DNA of 64,000 nt from Bacillota bacterium (lineage in GTDB: Bacteria; Bacillota; Clostridia; Christensenellales; Aristaeellaceae): the NCBI GenBank assembly GCA_023425025.1, contig JAFADG010000047.1, positions 42,297 through 106,296 on the forward strand, in the 5' to 3' direction. Of the stretch, positions 1-8,212 are shown one piece after another; position 1 is the stretch's first letter, and every line of letters begins with the position of its first letter. The position numbers and the translations under genes are program-made. The notes beneath the pieces are model-generated. The model was not told the DNA's origin. It searched no databases and saw only the letters and a program-made list of their open reading frames with translations.

Positions 1-2
1 GC

Positions 3-1067
3 GGCGTGGGCGATACCACCACCCTGGTGCTGGCGCCCCTGGTGGCGGCCTGCGGCGTGCCCGTGGCCAAAATGAGTGGCCGGGGCCTGGGCCACACCGG
101 CGGCACGCTGGATAAGCTGGAGAGCATAGCCGGTTTTCAGGTAGAGCTTAATCAGGAGCAGTTTATTGCCCAGGTGAAGCGCATCGGCTGCGCGGTGATC
201 GGCCAGAGCAAAAACATGGCCCCTGCGGACAAGGTGTTCTATGCGCTGCGGGACGTGACCTCCACCGTGGACAGTCTGCCGCTGATCGCATCTTCCATCA
301 TGAGCAAAAAGCTGGCCAGCGGCGCCGGTGCCATTGTGCTGGATGTGAAGACAGGCTCCGGGGCCATCATGCATACGCTGGAGGGCAGCATCGAGCTGGC
401 CCGCGCCATGGTGGAGATCGGCTGGATGACCGGCCGGCCCACGGTGGCCATCGTCACCGGCATGTCGGAGCCCCTTGGCTCCCATGTGGGCAACGCGCTG
501 GAGGTCAAGGAAGCCATTGATATTCTGGCCGGCCGGGCAGAAGGTCCGCTTTTGCACGTATCTTTGGTGCTGGGCAGCCATATGCTCATGGCCGCGGGGC
601 GCGTGTCCACCCTTAACGAAGCGGAAGATTTGCTCAAAGAGGCGCTGGAAAGCGGCGCGGGCCTTGGCAAGCTGCGTGAAATGATTGCCGCCCAGGGGGG
701 CGATGGCAGGGTGTGCGATGATGTTTGCCTGCTGCCCAAGGCGCAGGTCATAAAGCCGGCCGCTGCCCGGGCATCCGGCTATGTGCGGGGCATGGACGCG
801 GCCCAGCTGGGCCTGTGCGCCCAGCGCATGGGCGCCGGCCGCATCCGCAAGGAAGACAGCATCGATCCTTCCGTTGGTTTTGTGCTGCATAAGCGCATCG
901 GTGATCGGGTGGAAAAGGGCGAGCCGCTGGCCACCCTATATGCAAAGGACGAAGCGACCTTTGCGGTGGCGGAAGAAGCGCTGCTGAGCAACATTTTTAT
1001 CGGCGAGGCAACGATTGTGCCCGAACCGCTGATCCATGCGGTGGTGACAAAGGAGGGCGTCCGGTGA
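3..1067 (+). CDS. pdp: Pyrimidine-nucleoside (thymidine) phosphorylase, 5' end outside the window
   Basis: Phosphorolysis of thymidine, uridine or deoxyuridine to the free base and (deoxy)ribose-1-phosphate in pyrimidine salvage, cytosolic. The reading frame is open from base 3, so about 354 C-terminal residues of a family usually 430-440 long are present and the true start lies upstream. The thymidine phosphorylase signature SGRGLGHTGGTLDKLE is seen near residues 23-38, preceded by the glycine-rich GVGDTTT that binds phosphate. The last ~70 residues (from about IDPSVGFVLHKRIGDRV) match the PYNP C-terminal domain. Pdp versus strictly thymidine-specific DeoA cannot be separated from this fragment. 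It is followed after 52 bp by a NIPSNAP gene with a different base composition. Confidence 0.93.
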   Translation, partial: GVGDTTTLVLAPLVAACGVPVAKMSGRGLGHTGGTLDKLESIAGFQVELNQEQFIAQVKRIGCAVIGQSKNMAPADKVFYALRDVTSTVDSLPLIASSIMSKKLASGAGAIVLDVKTGSGAIMHTLEGSIELARAMVEIGWMTGRPTVAIVTGMSEPLGSHVGNALEVKEAIDILAGRAEGPLLHVSLVLGSHMLMAAGRVSTLNEAEDLLKEALESGAGLGKLREMIAAQGGDGRVCDDVCLLPKAQVIKPAAARASGYVRGMDAAQLGLCAQRMGAGRIRKEDSIDPSVGFVLHKRIGDRVEKGEPLATLYAKDEATFAVAEEALLSNIFIGEATIVPEPLIHAVVTKEGVR

Positions 1068-1119
1068 CCGGCGCCAGGGCAACGAACTTGGATAATCAAG
1101 AGGATAGGGGGAGAAAGAA

Positions 1120-1464
1120 ATGATTTACGAACTAAGAACATATTACATTACACCTGGAAAGCTGGAGGACATTCATAATCGGTTTTCCAAGCTCACACTA
1201 GGTTTGTTTAAGAGACACGGACTGCATGTAGTGGATTTTTGGGAAGACGCAGAAGGCAAGGCTGTTATTTACTACATACTTGAGCATAAAGACATGGAAT
1301 CAAGAGAGCAGAACTTAAGCAATTTTAGAAACGATCCGGAGTGGATCGAGGGGAAAAGGCTCTCTGAATTAAATGGACCTATCGTACAGAGGGCTGAAAG
1401 TGTTTTTATGAAAAGAGTGCCCTACTCTCCGGTAAATGTCTCAACCAAGAAGCAATCAGAGTAG
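1120..1464 (+). CDS. NIPSNAP family protein
   Basis: A 114-residue protein opening MIYELRTYYITPGKLED, the typical start of the NIPSNAP fold (a small dimeric alpha/beta barrel related to antibiotic biosynthesis monooxygenases). The family has no settled bacterial function. A strong ribosome site, AGGGGGAG, lies about 7 nt before the ATG. The gene is visibly richer in A and T than pdp and rpsF on either side, which may mean it was acquired separately. No terminator is obvious after it; the rpsF promoter begins about 60 bp downstream, so it is probably not part of the ribosomal operon. Confidence 0.8.
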   Translation: MIYELRTYYITPGKLEDIHNRFSKLTLGLFKRHGLHVVDFWEDAEGKAVIYYILEHKDMESREQNLSNFRNDPEWIEGKRLSELNGPIVQRAESVFMKRVPYSPVNVSTKKQSE

Positions 1465-1522
1465 TTCGTGATATATGTTTTTGCTGTATGAGCGCACTGC
1501 ATATAAGATTTTGAAGTTTTTC

Positions 1523-1551
1523 TTGCAATTGATGACAAGGAATGCTATAAT
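1523..1551 (+). promoter_or_regulatory. rpsF operon promoter
   Basis: TTGCAA (1523-1528), 17-bp spacer, TATAAT (1546-1551) with a TGn extension (1543-1545). It lies 69 bp before the rpsF start codon, and transcription should begin near 1558. Confidence 0.8.
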
Positions 1552-1570
1552 TCCAAATTGGCACATCCTT

Positions 1571-1593
1571 GCGCTGCATACGTGTTGCAGCGC
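1571..1593 (+). promoter_or_regulatory. Hairpin in the rpsF leader, possible S6:S18 autoregulatory element
   Basis: A perfect 8-bp stem (GCGCTGCA 1571-1578 with TGCAGCGC 1586-1593) and a 7-nt loop occupies most of the short 5' leader of rpsF. Leaders of rpsF operons in many bacteria carry an RNA that binds the S6:S18 complex and represses translation; position and size fit that, but the conserved CCG-containing bulge of that motif was not confirmed here. Confidence 0.45.
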
Positions 1594-1619
1594 CATACGT
1601 CCATGAGGAGGTGAAAGAA

Positions 1620-2030
1620 ATGAATAGGTACGAACTGACCTACATCATCGACACCGCGCTGGAGGAATCCGCCCGCAAGGAATTGATCGAGCGGTTCACC
1701 CAGGTGATCGTGACAAACGGCGGCGAGGTGGAGAAGGTTGATGAGACTTGGGGCAAGCGCCGCTTGGCCTACGCCATCAACTACAAAACCGAAGGCTACT
1801 ATGTGTTGACCACGTTCAAGGCAAACGGTGATGTCCCCAAGGAAATCGAACGCAATCTGCAGATCTCCGACAGCGTGATCCGGTATCTGGTGGTCAAGCT
1901 CGAAGAAAAGCGCTCCAGCGTGAAGCCCCGCCCCGTGCGTGCTGCTGCTCCCGCCGCCTTCGCAGCTCCTGCGGCTGCTGAAGCTGCCCCGGAAGCGGCC
2001 GAAGCCAGCGCCAGCGACGTGGAAGAGTGA
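1620..2030 (+). CDS. rpsF: 30S ribosomal protein S6
   Basis: Ribosomal protein S6, which with S18 binds the central domain of 16S rRNA. The start chosen is the ATG at 1620, 7 nt after GAGGAGGTG, giving 136 residues beginning MNRYELTYIIDTALEE; an in-frame start 17 codons earlier has no ribosome site and would run through the leader hairpin. Residues 1-95 form the S6 fold. The tail after about residue 100 is an Ala/Pro/Glu-rich extension (AAPAAFAAPAAAEAAPEAAE) ending DVEE; acidic tails on S6 are known but this one is long. It is the first gene of rpsF-ssb-rpsR, 21 bp before ssb. Confidence 0.97.
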   Translation: MNRYELTYIIDTALEESARKELIERFTQVIVTNGGEVEKVDETWGKRRLAYAINYKTEGYYVLTTFKANGDVPKEIERNLQISDSVIRYLVVKLEEKRSSVKPRPVRAAAPAAFAAPAAAEAAPEAAEASASDVEE

Positions 2031-2051
2031 TCTCCAAGGGAGGTACATGAG

Positions 2052-2483
2052 ATGAACAAAATCATCCTGATCGGCAACCTTACCCGCGATCCGGAAACGC
2101 GCACCACAAGCACAGGCCTTAACGTGTGCAGCTTCACCATCGCGGTCAACCGCCGCCGCAGTTCCCAGGCCGCGGCGAACCAACAGCAGCCGGAGGCGGA
2201 TTTTTTCCGTATTACGGCCTGGCGGCAATTGGGCGAACTGTGCCAGAAGTACCTGGCAAAAGGGCGCAAGGTTTGCGTGACGGGCAGTGTCTCCGTGTCC
2301 ACCTACGAAAGCAAGGATGGCACGACAAGGGCCTCCCTGGAGGTAACCGCTGACGACATTGAATTCCTCTCCCCCAAGGGTGAAGACGGCGAAGGCCGCT
2401 TCTCCCCAAGTTCCCACAGCCAGGATTCTTCCCAGGGCGGCGGGGGCTTTACGCAGGTGGATGAGGACGAGCTACCGTTTTAA
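2052..2483 (+). CDS. ssb: Single-stranded DNA-binding protein
   Basis: Binds single-stranded DNA during replication, recombination and repair. At 143 residues it has an N-terminal OB fold (MNKIILIGNLTRDPETR at the start, FFRITAWRQLGELCQKYLAKG in the middle), a Gly/Ser/Gln-rich linker from about residue 105, and the conserved acidic tip DEDELPF that recruits partner proteins. The ribosome site GGGAGG lies 7 nt upstream of the start. It sits between rpsF and rpsR, as in most Bacillota. Confidence 0.97.
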   Translation: MNKIILIGNLTRDPETRTTSTGLNVCSFTIAVNRRRSSQAAANQQQPEADFFRITAWRQLGELCQKYLAKGRKVCVTGSVSVSTYESKDGTTRASLEVTADDIEFLSPKGEDGEGRFSPSSHSQDSSQGGGGFTQVDEDELPF

Positions 2484-2507
2484 CGCTACAAGAAGGAGGA
2501 TGCACCC

Positions 2508-2762
2508 ATGTCTGAAGATCGTGGCGAAAAAAGAGCACGCCCCCGGGGACGCAAACCCCGCAGGAAAGTGTGTGCTTTTTGCGTGGATAAAATCGAATTT
2601 ATCGATTACAAAGACGTCAACCGTCTTCGCCGTTTCACCAACGAGCGCGGCAAGATTCTGCCCCGCCGTATGAGCGGCAATTGCGCCAAGCACCAGCGTC
2701 AACTGTCCGAGGCCATCAAGCGCGCACGTGCCATCGCCTTGCTGCCCTTTACTGTTGACTGA
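2508..2762 (+). CDS. rpsR: 30S ribosomal protein S18
   Basis: Ribosomal protein S18, partner of S6 in the 30S platform. The 84 residues begin with a basic tail (RGEKRARPRGRKPRRK) followed by CAFCVDK and a further Cys in GNCAKHQ, a pattern suggesting the zinc-binding (C+) form. The family block NRLRRFTNERGKILPRR is intact. AGAAGGAGGA precedes the ATG. It is the last gene of the operon and is followed 13 bp later by an intrinsic terminator. Confidence 0.97.
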   Translation: MSEDRGEKRARPRGRKPRRKVCAFCVDKIEFIDYKDVNRLRRFTNERGKILPRRMSGNCAKHQRQLSEAIKRARAIALLPFTVD

Positions 2763-2775
2763 CCTTTGAACTTTG

Positions 2776-2806
2776 ACCGCCCGGGCGTTTTGCCTGGGCG
2801 GTTTTC
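2776..2806 (+). terminator. Rho-independent terminator of the rpsF-ssb-rpsR operon
   Basis: 11-bp stem (2776-2786 with 2792-2802, one G-T pair), 5-nt loop, then TTTT. Confidence 0.88.
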
Positions 2807-3360
2807 GCTTTTTGGGATGCAGCCCGCCGGATAGGGCTGTGTTTTTTTGTCGGAAAGCGGAATCTCTCCCCCGTGCCAATACGGCCTTTGGCGGTGCGGA
2901 GTATCAACAGATTATGGACAGACCAAAATGTTTTCTTACGATTTTGAACATGTTGGGACAAGCTCTGTAATGACTTGGTAAGAAGTATGTATGCGCGTCT
3001 CCACAAGTGGAAAAACTCCCGGAAGAGCCGGGTTATCCACAGGCCGAAACCAGAAACCATGGTTTTTCAAGGCTTTTTCCGTGCAAAACTGTGGATAACC
3101 ATGTGGATAGTGTGGAAATGTCGAATCCTGAGAACATTTTTGTTTGTATCACCATATACGTAGTGCGCATATCCAGCATATGCAGTGCATGAAAAGCGCA
3201 AAACAGCGCGCTTTGTGTCCAAAAGATGCGCAAAACAAGGCTTTTTGCCTGAAGCGCCATAGGGGACCGGATGCATGCAACAGTTGCATACGCCGTTTTG
3301 CGCATGTTCATACGGACATAGGCAGGGGGGGCAGGGCATAGGATAACAGCGGGAAAGGAT
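2807..3360. other. Non-coding region with DnaA boxes and palindromes, candidate origin or DnaA-control region
   Basis: No convincing gene in 550 bp. Two perfect DnaA boxes are present: TTATCCACA at 3033-3041 and its complement TGTGGATAA at 3090-3098. They are followed by near-boxes TGTGGATAG (3102-3110) and TGTGGAAAT (3111-3119). Further on, an 11-bp inverted pair ATGCGCAAAAC (3226-3236) / GTTTTGCGCAT (3295-3305) encloses the palindrome ATGCAACAGTTGCAT (3275-3289), and GCGCAAAAC recurs at 3196-3204. The rpsF-ssb-rpsR operon is often within about 20 kb of oriC in Bacillota, so this may be an origin arm or a DnaA titration site. dnaA and dnaN are not in the window. Confidence 0.5.
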
Positions 3361-4167
3361 GTGGAAAAAGTGACGAAGCTGCGTCACGCTTTTGTAAAAC
3401 GCCGTCTTTTGACCCTGTTTGCATGCGGCGCTTTTCTGTTTGCGCTGGTGGGCCTGGAGGGATATTTAACGCTGGGCCGGGGCCCTTACCCGCCGCGTCC
3501 CGCGATGCCGGCCAATCCGGCCCGTAGCGTGAATGTCGGGGAAGATCAGCCGCTGGAAGGACAGGTGATCTGCCTGGACGCCGGCCACGGCGGGTATGAC
3601 GGCGGCGCCAGGGCCAGGGACAGCGGCATTTGGGAAAAGGTGATCAATATGGCGGTGGCGCAGAAGACGGCCTTGCTGATGGAAGACCTGGGGGCAAAGG
3701 TGGTGTTCACCAGGTCTGCCGACTATGCCCTATGCGATGACGTAAGGCCGGAGGGAAAAACCAAGAAGCGGCAGGATATGGAGCGGCGCATCCAGCTCAT
3801 CCAGGATGCGGGCTGCACCATGGTCATCAGCATCCATATGAACGAGTTCCGCAACAGGAGCCAATCGGGCCCCGCGGTGTTTTTCCGCAAGGGAAAGGAC
3901 GAGGGGCGGCTGCTGGCCGGCATTATGCAGCAGGCGCTGATAGATGGCCTTGAGCCCAAACGCAAGAGGGTGGCCCAGTCGGAGGACTTTTTTATATTGC
4001 AGCTGGATATCCCGTCGGTGCTGGTGGAATGCGGCTTTCTTTCCAACCCGGCGGAGGAAAAGCTGCTGCTCAGCGAGGATTATCAAAAAAAGATCGCAAA
4101 GGCCATTACCGCGGGCGCCGTGGAATATGTGCAGCTGGCCAGCCGGCTGACGGAAAGCCAGCCGTAA
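3361..4167 (+). CDS. cwlD: N-acetylmuramoyl-L-alanine amidase, CwlD-like
   Basis: Zinc amidase (Amidase_3) that cuts the peptide from muramic acid. The CwlD subfamily prepares muramic-lactam in spore cortex peptidoglycan. The 268 residues start at GTG after GGGAAAGGAT. A membrane anchor spans about residues 17-38, and the catalytic domain starts near residue 65. Visible motifs are LDAGHGGYDGGA (zinc His), ISIHMNEF (zinc His) and VLVECGFLSNPAE (catalytic Glu). The spacing, the RRIQLI segment and the RVAQSEDFFIL stretch resemble B. subtilis CwlD. If correct, the organism is or recently was a spore former. It is followed by a long-stem terminator. Confidence 0.85.
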   Translation: MEKVTKLRHAFVKRRLLTLFACGAFLFALVGLEGYLTLGRGPYPPRPAMPANPARSVNVGEDQPLEGQVICLDAGHGGYDGGARARDSGIWEKVINMAVAQKTALLMEDLGAKVVFTRSADYALCDDVRPEGKTKKRQDMERRIQLIQDAGCTMVISIHMNEFRNRSQSGPAVFFRKGKDEGRLLAGIMQQALIDGLEPKRKRVAQSEDFFILQLDIPSVLVECGFLSNPAEEKLLLSEDYQKKIAKAITAGAVEYVQLASRLTESQP

Positions 4168-4211
4168 AAACACCCGCCGTTCACACATGCGTGAGAAAAA
4201 CGCGCACATGT

Positions 4212-4258
4212 GCAAATCCGGGCGCCTGTCCTTTGGGCGCCCGGATTTGCATTGTTTC
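4212..4258 (+). terminator. Terminator after cwlD
   Basis: Perfect 15-bp stem (4212-4226 with 4236-4250), 9-nt loop, T-rich tail ATTGTTTCTT. Confidence 0.8.
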
Positions 4259-4283
4259 TTACTCCCAAACTGTTTTCACAGCC

Positions 4284-5207
4284 TCATCCTCTGTCCTCTA
4301 TGTACAGATAGTTGGGATGCCTAAAATGGACCGTCTTCATCCCGGCCCCTTCATAGATGCCAAAGAACCGGACAAAGGCGGATGGCCTTTCGTCAAAGGA
4401 ATAGGTTTTCAGCAGGTATGCGATTTCCAGGCGCAGGCGGAAAAGGGAGTCGTAATCCTTTTCTTCCTTGTATTCCTGAAACAGCCTGTTTATCCTGTCC
4501 TCCAGCGACTCGGCCGCCGGTTTTGTGCATATCCCGAAGAATACCCGGTCATCCAAAGTGTTCAAACAAATGTTTTCATAGCCCATGTCGGAAAGGACGC
4601 CTTCCAATGCCGCGCTTTTCCCAAACGTCATCCGCGCCTTTTCGTGTTCAAACCCATCGTCAAGCGCTTGCGTGGCGTCCATAAAGCTGTCGGCATGATC
4701 GAAATCCTTGTCCAGCGCGAAGCTGAAGAATACAATTTTGCCGTCCTTCATGATGATATCGATCAGTACTGTTTTTTGGCATGTTCGTTTCTTGCGGGAC
4801 CTGGGGGCCAGGAGGGCGGAAAGCGTATACTCCACGCTGTACGCTTTTTGGAGGGTGCTGAGCGCGCCGTCGCGAATGGTTGCATCGCAGATATCCACAA
4901 AGCGCTTGTATCTCTTCTTGTTTTCATGGATGGCAAAGGACAGCGTGCCTGTGCCATGCAGGACGGTATATCCCGCCGTTTCCTCCGCTGTGCAGGAAGC
5001 GGCGTCGATCATAAGATCATACCAATACTTCAGGTCGCTTATGAGCAGCGCCTTTATCTCTTCCTTGCCGGTGCACAGTTCGCCGACGCATGTCCCGGCC
5101 AGGGCACACGGCATCTCATCGCTGAACCATTTGTCCAAGAAAACGTCTACCCCCGGAATATCGCGGTGCTGATATAAAGCCTTCAGTTCATACATGACGT
5201 TTTTCAT
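4284..5207 (-). CDS. Hypothetical protein with an NTF2/SnoaL-like N-terminal segment
   Basis: A 307-residue soluble protein with no signal peptide or membrane segment. Residues ~5-130 (helical start ELKALYQHRDIPGVDVFLDK, then GKEEIKALLISDLKYWYDL) have the pattern of SnoaL-like/NTF2-fold ligand-binding domains, here only by impression. The C-terminal ~80 residues are charged and helical (RINRLFQEYKEEKDYDSLF). Function unknown. It is convergent with cwlD and follows the aldolase gene on the same strand, but the aldolase terminator lies between them, so it is probably expressed on its own. Confidence 0.7.
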   Translation of the reverse strand: MKNVMYELKALYQHRDIPGVDVFLDKWFSDEMPCALAGTCVGELCTGKEEIKALLISDLKYWYDLMIDAASCTAEETAGYTVLHGTGTLSFAIHENKKRYKRFVDICDATIRDGALSTLQKAYSVEYTLSALLAPRSRKKRTCQKTVLIDIIMKDGKIVFFSFALDKDFDHADSFMDATQALDDGFEHEKARMTFGKSAALEGVLSDMGYENICLNTLDDRVFFGICTKPAAESLEDRINRLFQEYKEEKDYDSLFRLRLEIAYLLKTYSFDERPSAFVRFFGIYEGAGMKTVHFRHPNYLYIEDRG

Positions 5208-5274
5208 GCCTGTGTCCTGCCTTTATGAATCCTGTTTGTGATGCGATGGGATGGACCTTTTCGCCGAAAGTTCA

Positions 5275-5305
5275 AAAAAGGAGGGAGGCAATACCTGCCT
5301 CCCTC
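5275..5305 (-). terminator. Terminator of the class II aldolase gene
   Basis: On the minus strand: 10-bp perfect stem (5281-5290 with 5296-5305), 5-nt loop, followed by TTTTTT (5275-5280). Confidence 0.85.
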
Positions 5306-5319
5306 ACGCCGGGATGATG

Positions 5320-6249
5320 TTACGCTTTGCCGTTGCAGCCCAGCACGTTCACGATCTTGTGGCGGACCATATCGCGCAGCGCGGTGCGGGCGTCGGTCAG
5401 GTACTGGCGGGGGTCAAAGTGGTCAGGATGCTCCGTGAAGTGCTTGCGCAGCACCGCGGTGAACGCCAGGCGCAGGTCGCTGTCGATGTTGATCTTGCAC
5501 ACGGCCATCTGGGCGGCCTTGCGCAGCATGGATTCGGGCACGCCCTGGGCGCCGGGCATTTCGCCGCCAAAGGCGTTGATCATGTCCACGTATTCGGGGA
5601 TAACGGAGGAAGCGCCGTGGAGCACGATGGGGAAGCCGGGCAGCTTTTGCGCCACCTTCTCCAGTATGTCAAAGCGCAGGCGGGGCTCGCCCTTGAACTT
5701 GAACGCGCCGTGGCTGGTGCCGATGGCGATGGCCAGGCTGTCCACGCCGGTGCGGGATACGAACTCTTCCACCTCGGCAGGGTCGGTATAGCGGGCGTCG
5801 TCATCGCTGACGGATACGGCATCCTCTACGCCGGCCAGGCGGCCCAGCTCGCCTTCCACGGTCACGCCGCGGTCATGGGCGTAATCAACCACCTTTTTGG
5901 TGAGGGCGATATTTTCTTCAAACGAATGATGGCTGCCGTCGATCATCACGCTGGTAAAGCCGCCGTCGATGCAGCTTTTGCAGGTCTCAAAATCCGGGCC
6001 GTGGTCCAGGTGCACGACCAGAGGAAGATCGGTGTCAATCAGGGCGGCCTCGATCATCTTCATCAGGTAGACATGCTTGGCATACTTGCGGGCGCCCGCG
6101 GATACCTGCAGGATCAGCGGCGCGTTCTCCAGCTTGCCGGCCTCGGTGATGCCCTGTATGATTTCCATATTGTTGACGTTAAAGGCGCCAATGGCATAGC
6201 CGCCTTCATAGGCCTTGCGGAATAATTCCTTTGAGTTGACAAGTGGCAT
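5320..6249 (-). CDS. fba: Class II fructose-1,6-bisphosphate aldolase
   Basis: Zinc-dependent reversible cleavage of fructose-1,6-bisphosphate to dihydroxyacetone phosphate and glyceraldehyde-3-phosphate (glycolysis/gluconeogenesis). The start MPLVNSKELF at 6249 is 9 nt from AAGGAGG; an ATG eight codons upstream overlaps that ribosome site. The 309 residues carry HLDHGPDFE (metal His and Asp), SVMIDGSHHSFEEN, VEGELGRLAG, IGTSHGAFKF and LHGASSVIPE, all typical of the FbaA/GatY class IIB type. A second, class IIA-type aldolase lies at 49916-50950, so the two probably serve different substrates or conditions. Confidence 0.92.
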   Translation of the reverse strand: MPLVNSKELFRKAYEGGYAIGAFNVNNMEIIQGITEAGKLENAPLILQVSAGARKYAKHVYLMKMIEAALIDTDLPLVVHLDHGPDFETCKSCIDGGFTSVMIDGSHHSFEENIALTKKVVDYAHDRGVTVEGELGRLAGVEDAVSVSDDDARYTDPAEVEEFVSRTGVDSLAIAIGTSHGAFKFKGEPRLRFDILEKVAQKLPGFPIVLHGASSVIPEYVDMINAFGGEMPGAQGVPESMLRKAAQMAVCKINIDSDLRLAFTAVLRKHFTEHPDHFDPRQYLTDARTALRDMVRHKIVNVLGCNGKA

Positions 6250-6377
6250 GTGGGAAAAACCTCCTTGCGTCATTTCAACGGATATTATATCAAAACTTTC
6301 CCTGTTTGAACAGCATTCCAGACCTGTTTGTCAAAAAACCGACAAAGCGTGCGGAATGTAAAACGATGGAATCTATC

Positions 6378-6407
6378 TTGCGCCGCAAAGGAAAGGGATG
6401 GTATAAT
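6378..6407 (+). promoter_or_regulatory. Promoter of the VanW-like gene
   Basis: TTGCGC (6378-6383), 18-bp spacer, TATAAT (6402-6407). Between this gene and divergent fba there is also an inverted repeat TTTGTC (6327-6332) / GACAAA (6341-6346), which could be an operator. Confidence 0.6.
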
Positions 6408-6443
6408 AAATACTGGTAACACAGGTAAAAAGGAGACCTCTAT

Positions 6444-7445
6444 ATGCGGACTTGGAAAAGAATGTTTTGTTTTTTCGCGGCGTTTACGCTGCTTTTGGGT
6501 ATCCTGCCCGCGGCCTTGGCGGCGGAGAAGGCGCTGTATACGGCAAAGACGTCCGGCAACTGTGTCATATGGGCGGAAGCTAACGATACATCAAAAAAAA
6601 TGGGCAGCATCAGTAAAGGCGAAACCTTCGATGTTTATGAGGTTGGCCCCAAATATGTCAAAGCCGGCTATAAAGGGAAAACCGGCTATGTACTGCGTAC
6701 CAAGATTACAAGCGTAACGCCTGTCGATCCGGTGAACACGCCCCCCTACGGCGTGTTCAAGCATACCTACATCGCGGTGACGGCGGATGTGACGCCTGCA
6801 TTGCTTGCCCCGCAGGCAGATGCGGCGGTGAAAGTCACCCTGCAGGCAGGCGCCAGGCTCAGCATTCTGGATATTGCCAACGGCTGGGCGCGGATTCCGT
6901 ACTGGAAAGAATATGTCTATGTGGATACCAGGCTTTTAAGGGATTTGACGCCTGTAGCCCCGACGGATGTACCTATCAGCAGCGAGACGCCCATTGCGGC
7001 CTTTACATCCTTCTACATCGTGGCCGATACAAAGGACAACATTGGGCGTATGGAAAACATACGTGTTGCCTGCGCACGGCTGAGCCGTGTGATGGCGCCC
7101 GGGGAAGGGCTGGATTTTAACGCGCAGGTGGGGCCCTACAAGCGGTCCCTTGGATACAAGCAGGCGCCTGTTTTGATTGAAGGCGGCGTCAGCCTGGGCT
7201 ATGGCGGCGGAACATGCCAGGTATCCTCCACGTTTTATAACGCGCTGCTGCAGCTGCCGGGGATTACGGTTGTCTACCGCCGCCCCCATGGCCCCGGGGG
7301 CGCCAAGTACCTGCCCCACGGCGTAGACGCGGCGGTCGGTAGCGACAGCTTGAATCTGGTCATCAAAAACGACTATGATTTCCCCATCCGCATTGAAGCC
7401 AGCGCCCAGGACGGCGCGCTGTTCATGAGCATCTACAGGCAGTAA
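6444..7445 (+). CDS. Secreted VanW-family protein with SH3-like repeats
   Basis: A 333-residue exported protein. A signal peptide (residues 1-26, ending ALAA) is followed by two SH3b-type repeats (about 30-85 and 105-170; the first contains GYVLRTKI, the second WARIPYW) and a C-terminal VanW domain (about 200-325). VanW hallmarks are GYKQAPVLIEGGVSLGYGGG, TCQVSSTFYNALL and YLPHGVDAAV. The VanW domain is common in Bacillota surface proteins, but its activity is unsettled; SH3b repeats suggest cell-wall binding. No vancomycin-resistance genes are nearby, so a role in resistance should not be inferred. sfsA follows after 11 bp, probably in one transcript. Confidence 0.85.
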   Translation: MRTWKRMFCFFAAFTLLLGILPAALAAEKALYTAKTSGNCVIWAEANDTSKKMGSISKGETFDVYEVGPKYVKAGYKGKTGYVLRTKITSVTPVDPVNTPPYGVFKHTYIAVTADVTPALLAPQADAAVKVTLQAGARLSILDIANGWARIPYWKEYVYVDTRLLRDLTPVAPTDVPISSETPIAAFTSFYIVADTKDNIGRMENIRVACARLSRVMAPGEGLDFNAQVGPYKRSLGYKQAPVLIEGGVSLGYGGGTCQVSSTFYNALLQLPGITVVYRRPHGPGGAKYLPHGVDAAVGSDSLNLVIKNDYDFPIRIEASAQDGALFMSIYRQ

Positions 7446-7456
7446 GGCGGTATTTC

Positions 7457-8137
7457 ATGCGGTATGAATCTGTGATCATGGGCCGGTTTCAAAGCCGGCC
7501 CAACCGTTTTATCGCCCATGTGCTGGTGGATGGCGAAATCATGGTCTGTCATGTAAAGAATACAGGCCGCTGCCGGGAGCTGTTTGTACCTGATGCCGCG
7601 GTGGTGCTTGCGCCAGGCATGAATCCTGCGCGCAAGACGCCCTGTGATGTGATTGCCGTCTACAAGGGGGACAAGCTCATCAACATCGACAGCCAGGCGC
7701 CCAACCGGGTGTTTCTTGAGTGGGTTCAAAGGGGCGGCTTTTTACAGGGCGTGACCCTGATCCGGCCGGAATATTTGTACGGGCAATCCCGGCTGGATTT
7801 TTATGTGGAAGCGGAAGGCAAACGCTGCCTGGTGGAAGTCAAAGGCGTAACGCTGGAGGAGAACGGCCGCGTCCGCTTTCCGGACGCCCCGACGGAGCGC
7901 GGGGCAAAGCACCTTCGGGAGCTTGCGGCAGCGGTCAACGCGGGCTATGAATGCTACGTCTGCTTCGTGATCCAAATGGAGGGGGTCTGCTCCTTTTCGC
8001 CCAATGGCGCAACGGACCCGGCTTTTGCCAAAGCGCTTGGGCAGGCGGCAGACAGCGGCGTGCATGTGCTGGCGTACGACTGTCATGTGACGGAGGATTC
8101 GTTGCATATGGGCAACCCGGTACCCGTTGTATTGTAA
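7457..8137 (+). CDS. sfsA: SfsA family DNA/RNA nuclease
   Basis: SfsA was first described as a sugar-fermentation stimulator in E. coli and is now regarded as a nuclease with an OB fold plus a PD-(D/E)XK-like core. The 226 residues match along the whole family: RFIAHVLVDGEIMVCHVKNTGR at the start, RLDFYVEAEGKRCLVEVKGVTL (catalytic E-V-K) in the middle, and FPDAPTERGAKHLREL. The ATG at 7457 is just after the VanW-like stop codon, suggesting coupled transcription. Physiological role is uncertain. Confidence 0.92.
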   Translation: MRYESVIMGRFQSRPNRFIAHVLVDGEIMVCHVKNTGRCRELFVPDAAVVLAPGMNPARKTPCDVIAVYKGDKLINIDSQAPNRVFLEWVQRGGFLQGVTLIRPEYLYGQSRLDFYVEAEGKRCLVEVKGVTLEENGRVRFPDAPTERGAKHLRELAAAVNAGYECYVCFVIQMEGVCSFSPNGATDPAFAKALGQAADSGVHVLAYDCHVTEDSLHMGNPVPVVL

Positions 8138-8212
8138 CAGCTTTGACAGGAGTTGCCGTTGAAATTGACAGTGAATCTGTGATAGCATAGGTGCAGTAAA
8201 GGAGGTGTCTGC

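Noticed and set aside
3033..3387. Overlapping minus-strand reading frames upstream of cwlD
   Set aside because: No ribosome site, Cys/His/Met-rich nonsense composition, and they run through the DnaA boxes and palindromes.
6444..7445. Vancomycin-resistance gene
   Set aside because: The VanW domain alone is common in Bacillota surface proteins, and no vanA/B-type ligase, vanH or vanX is present.
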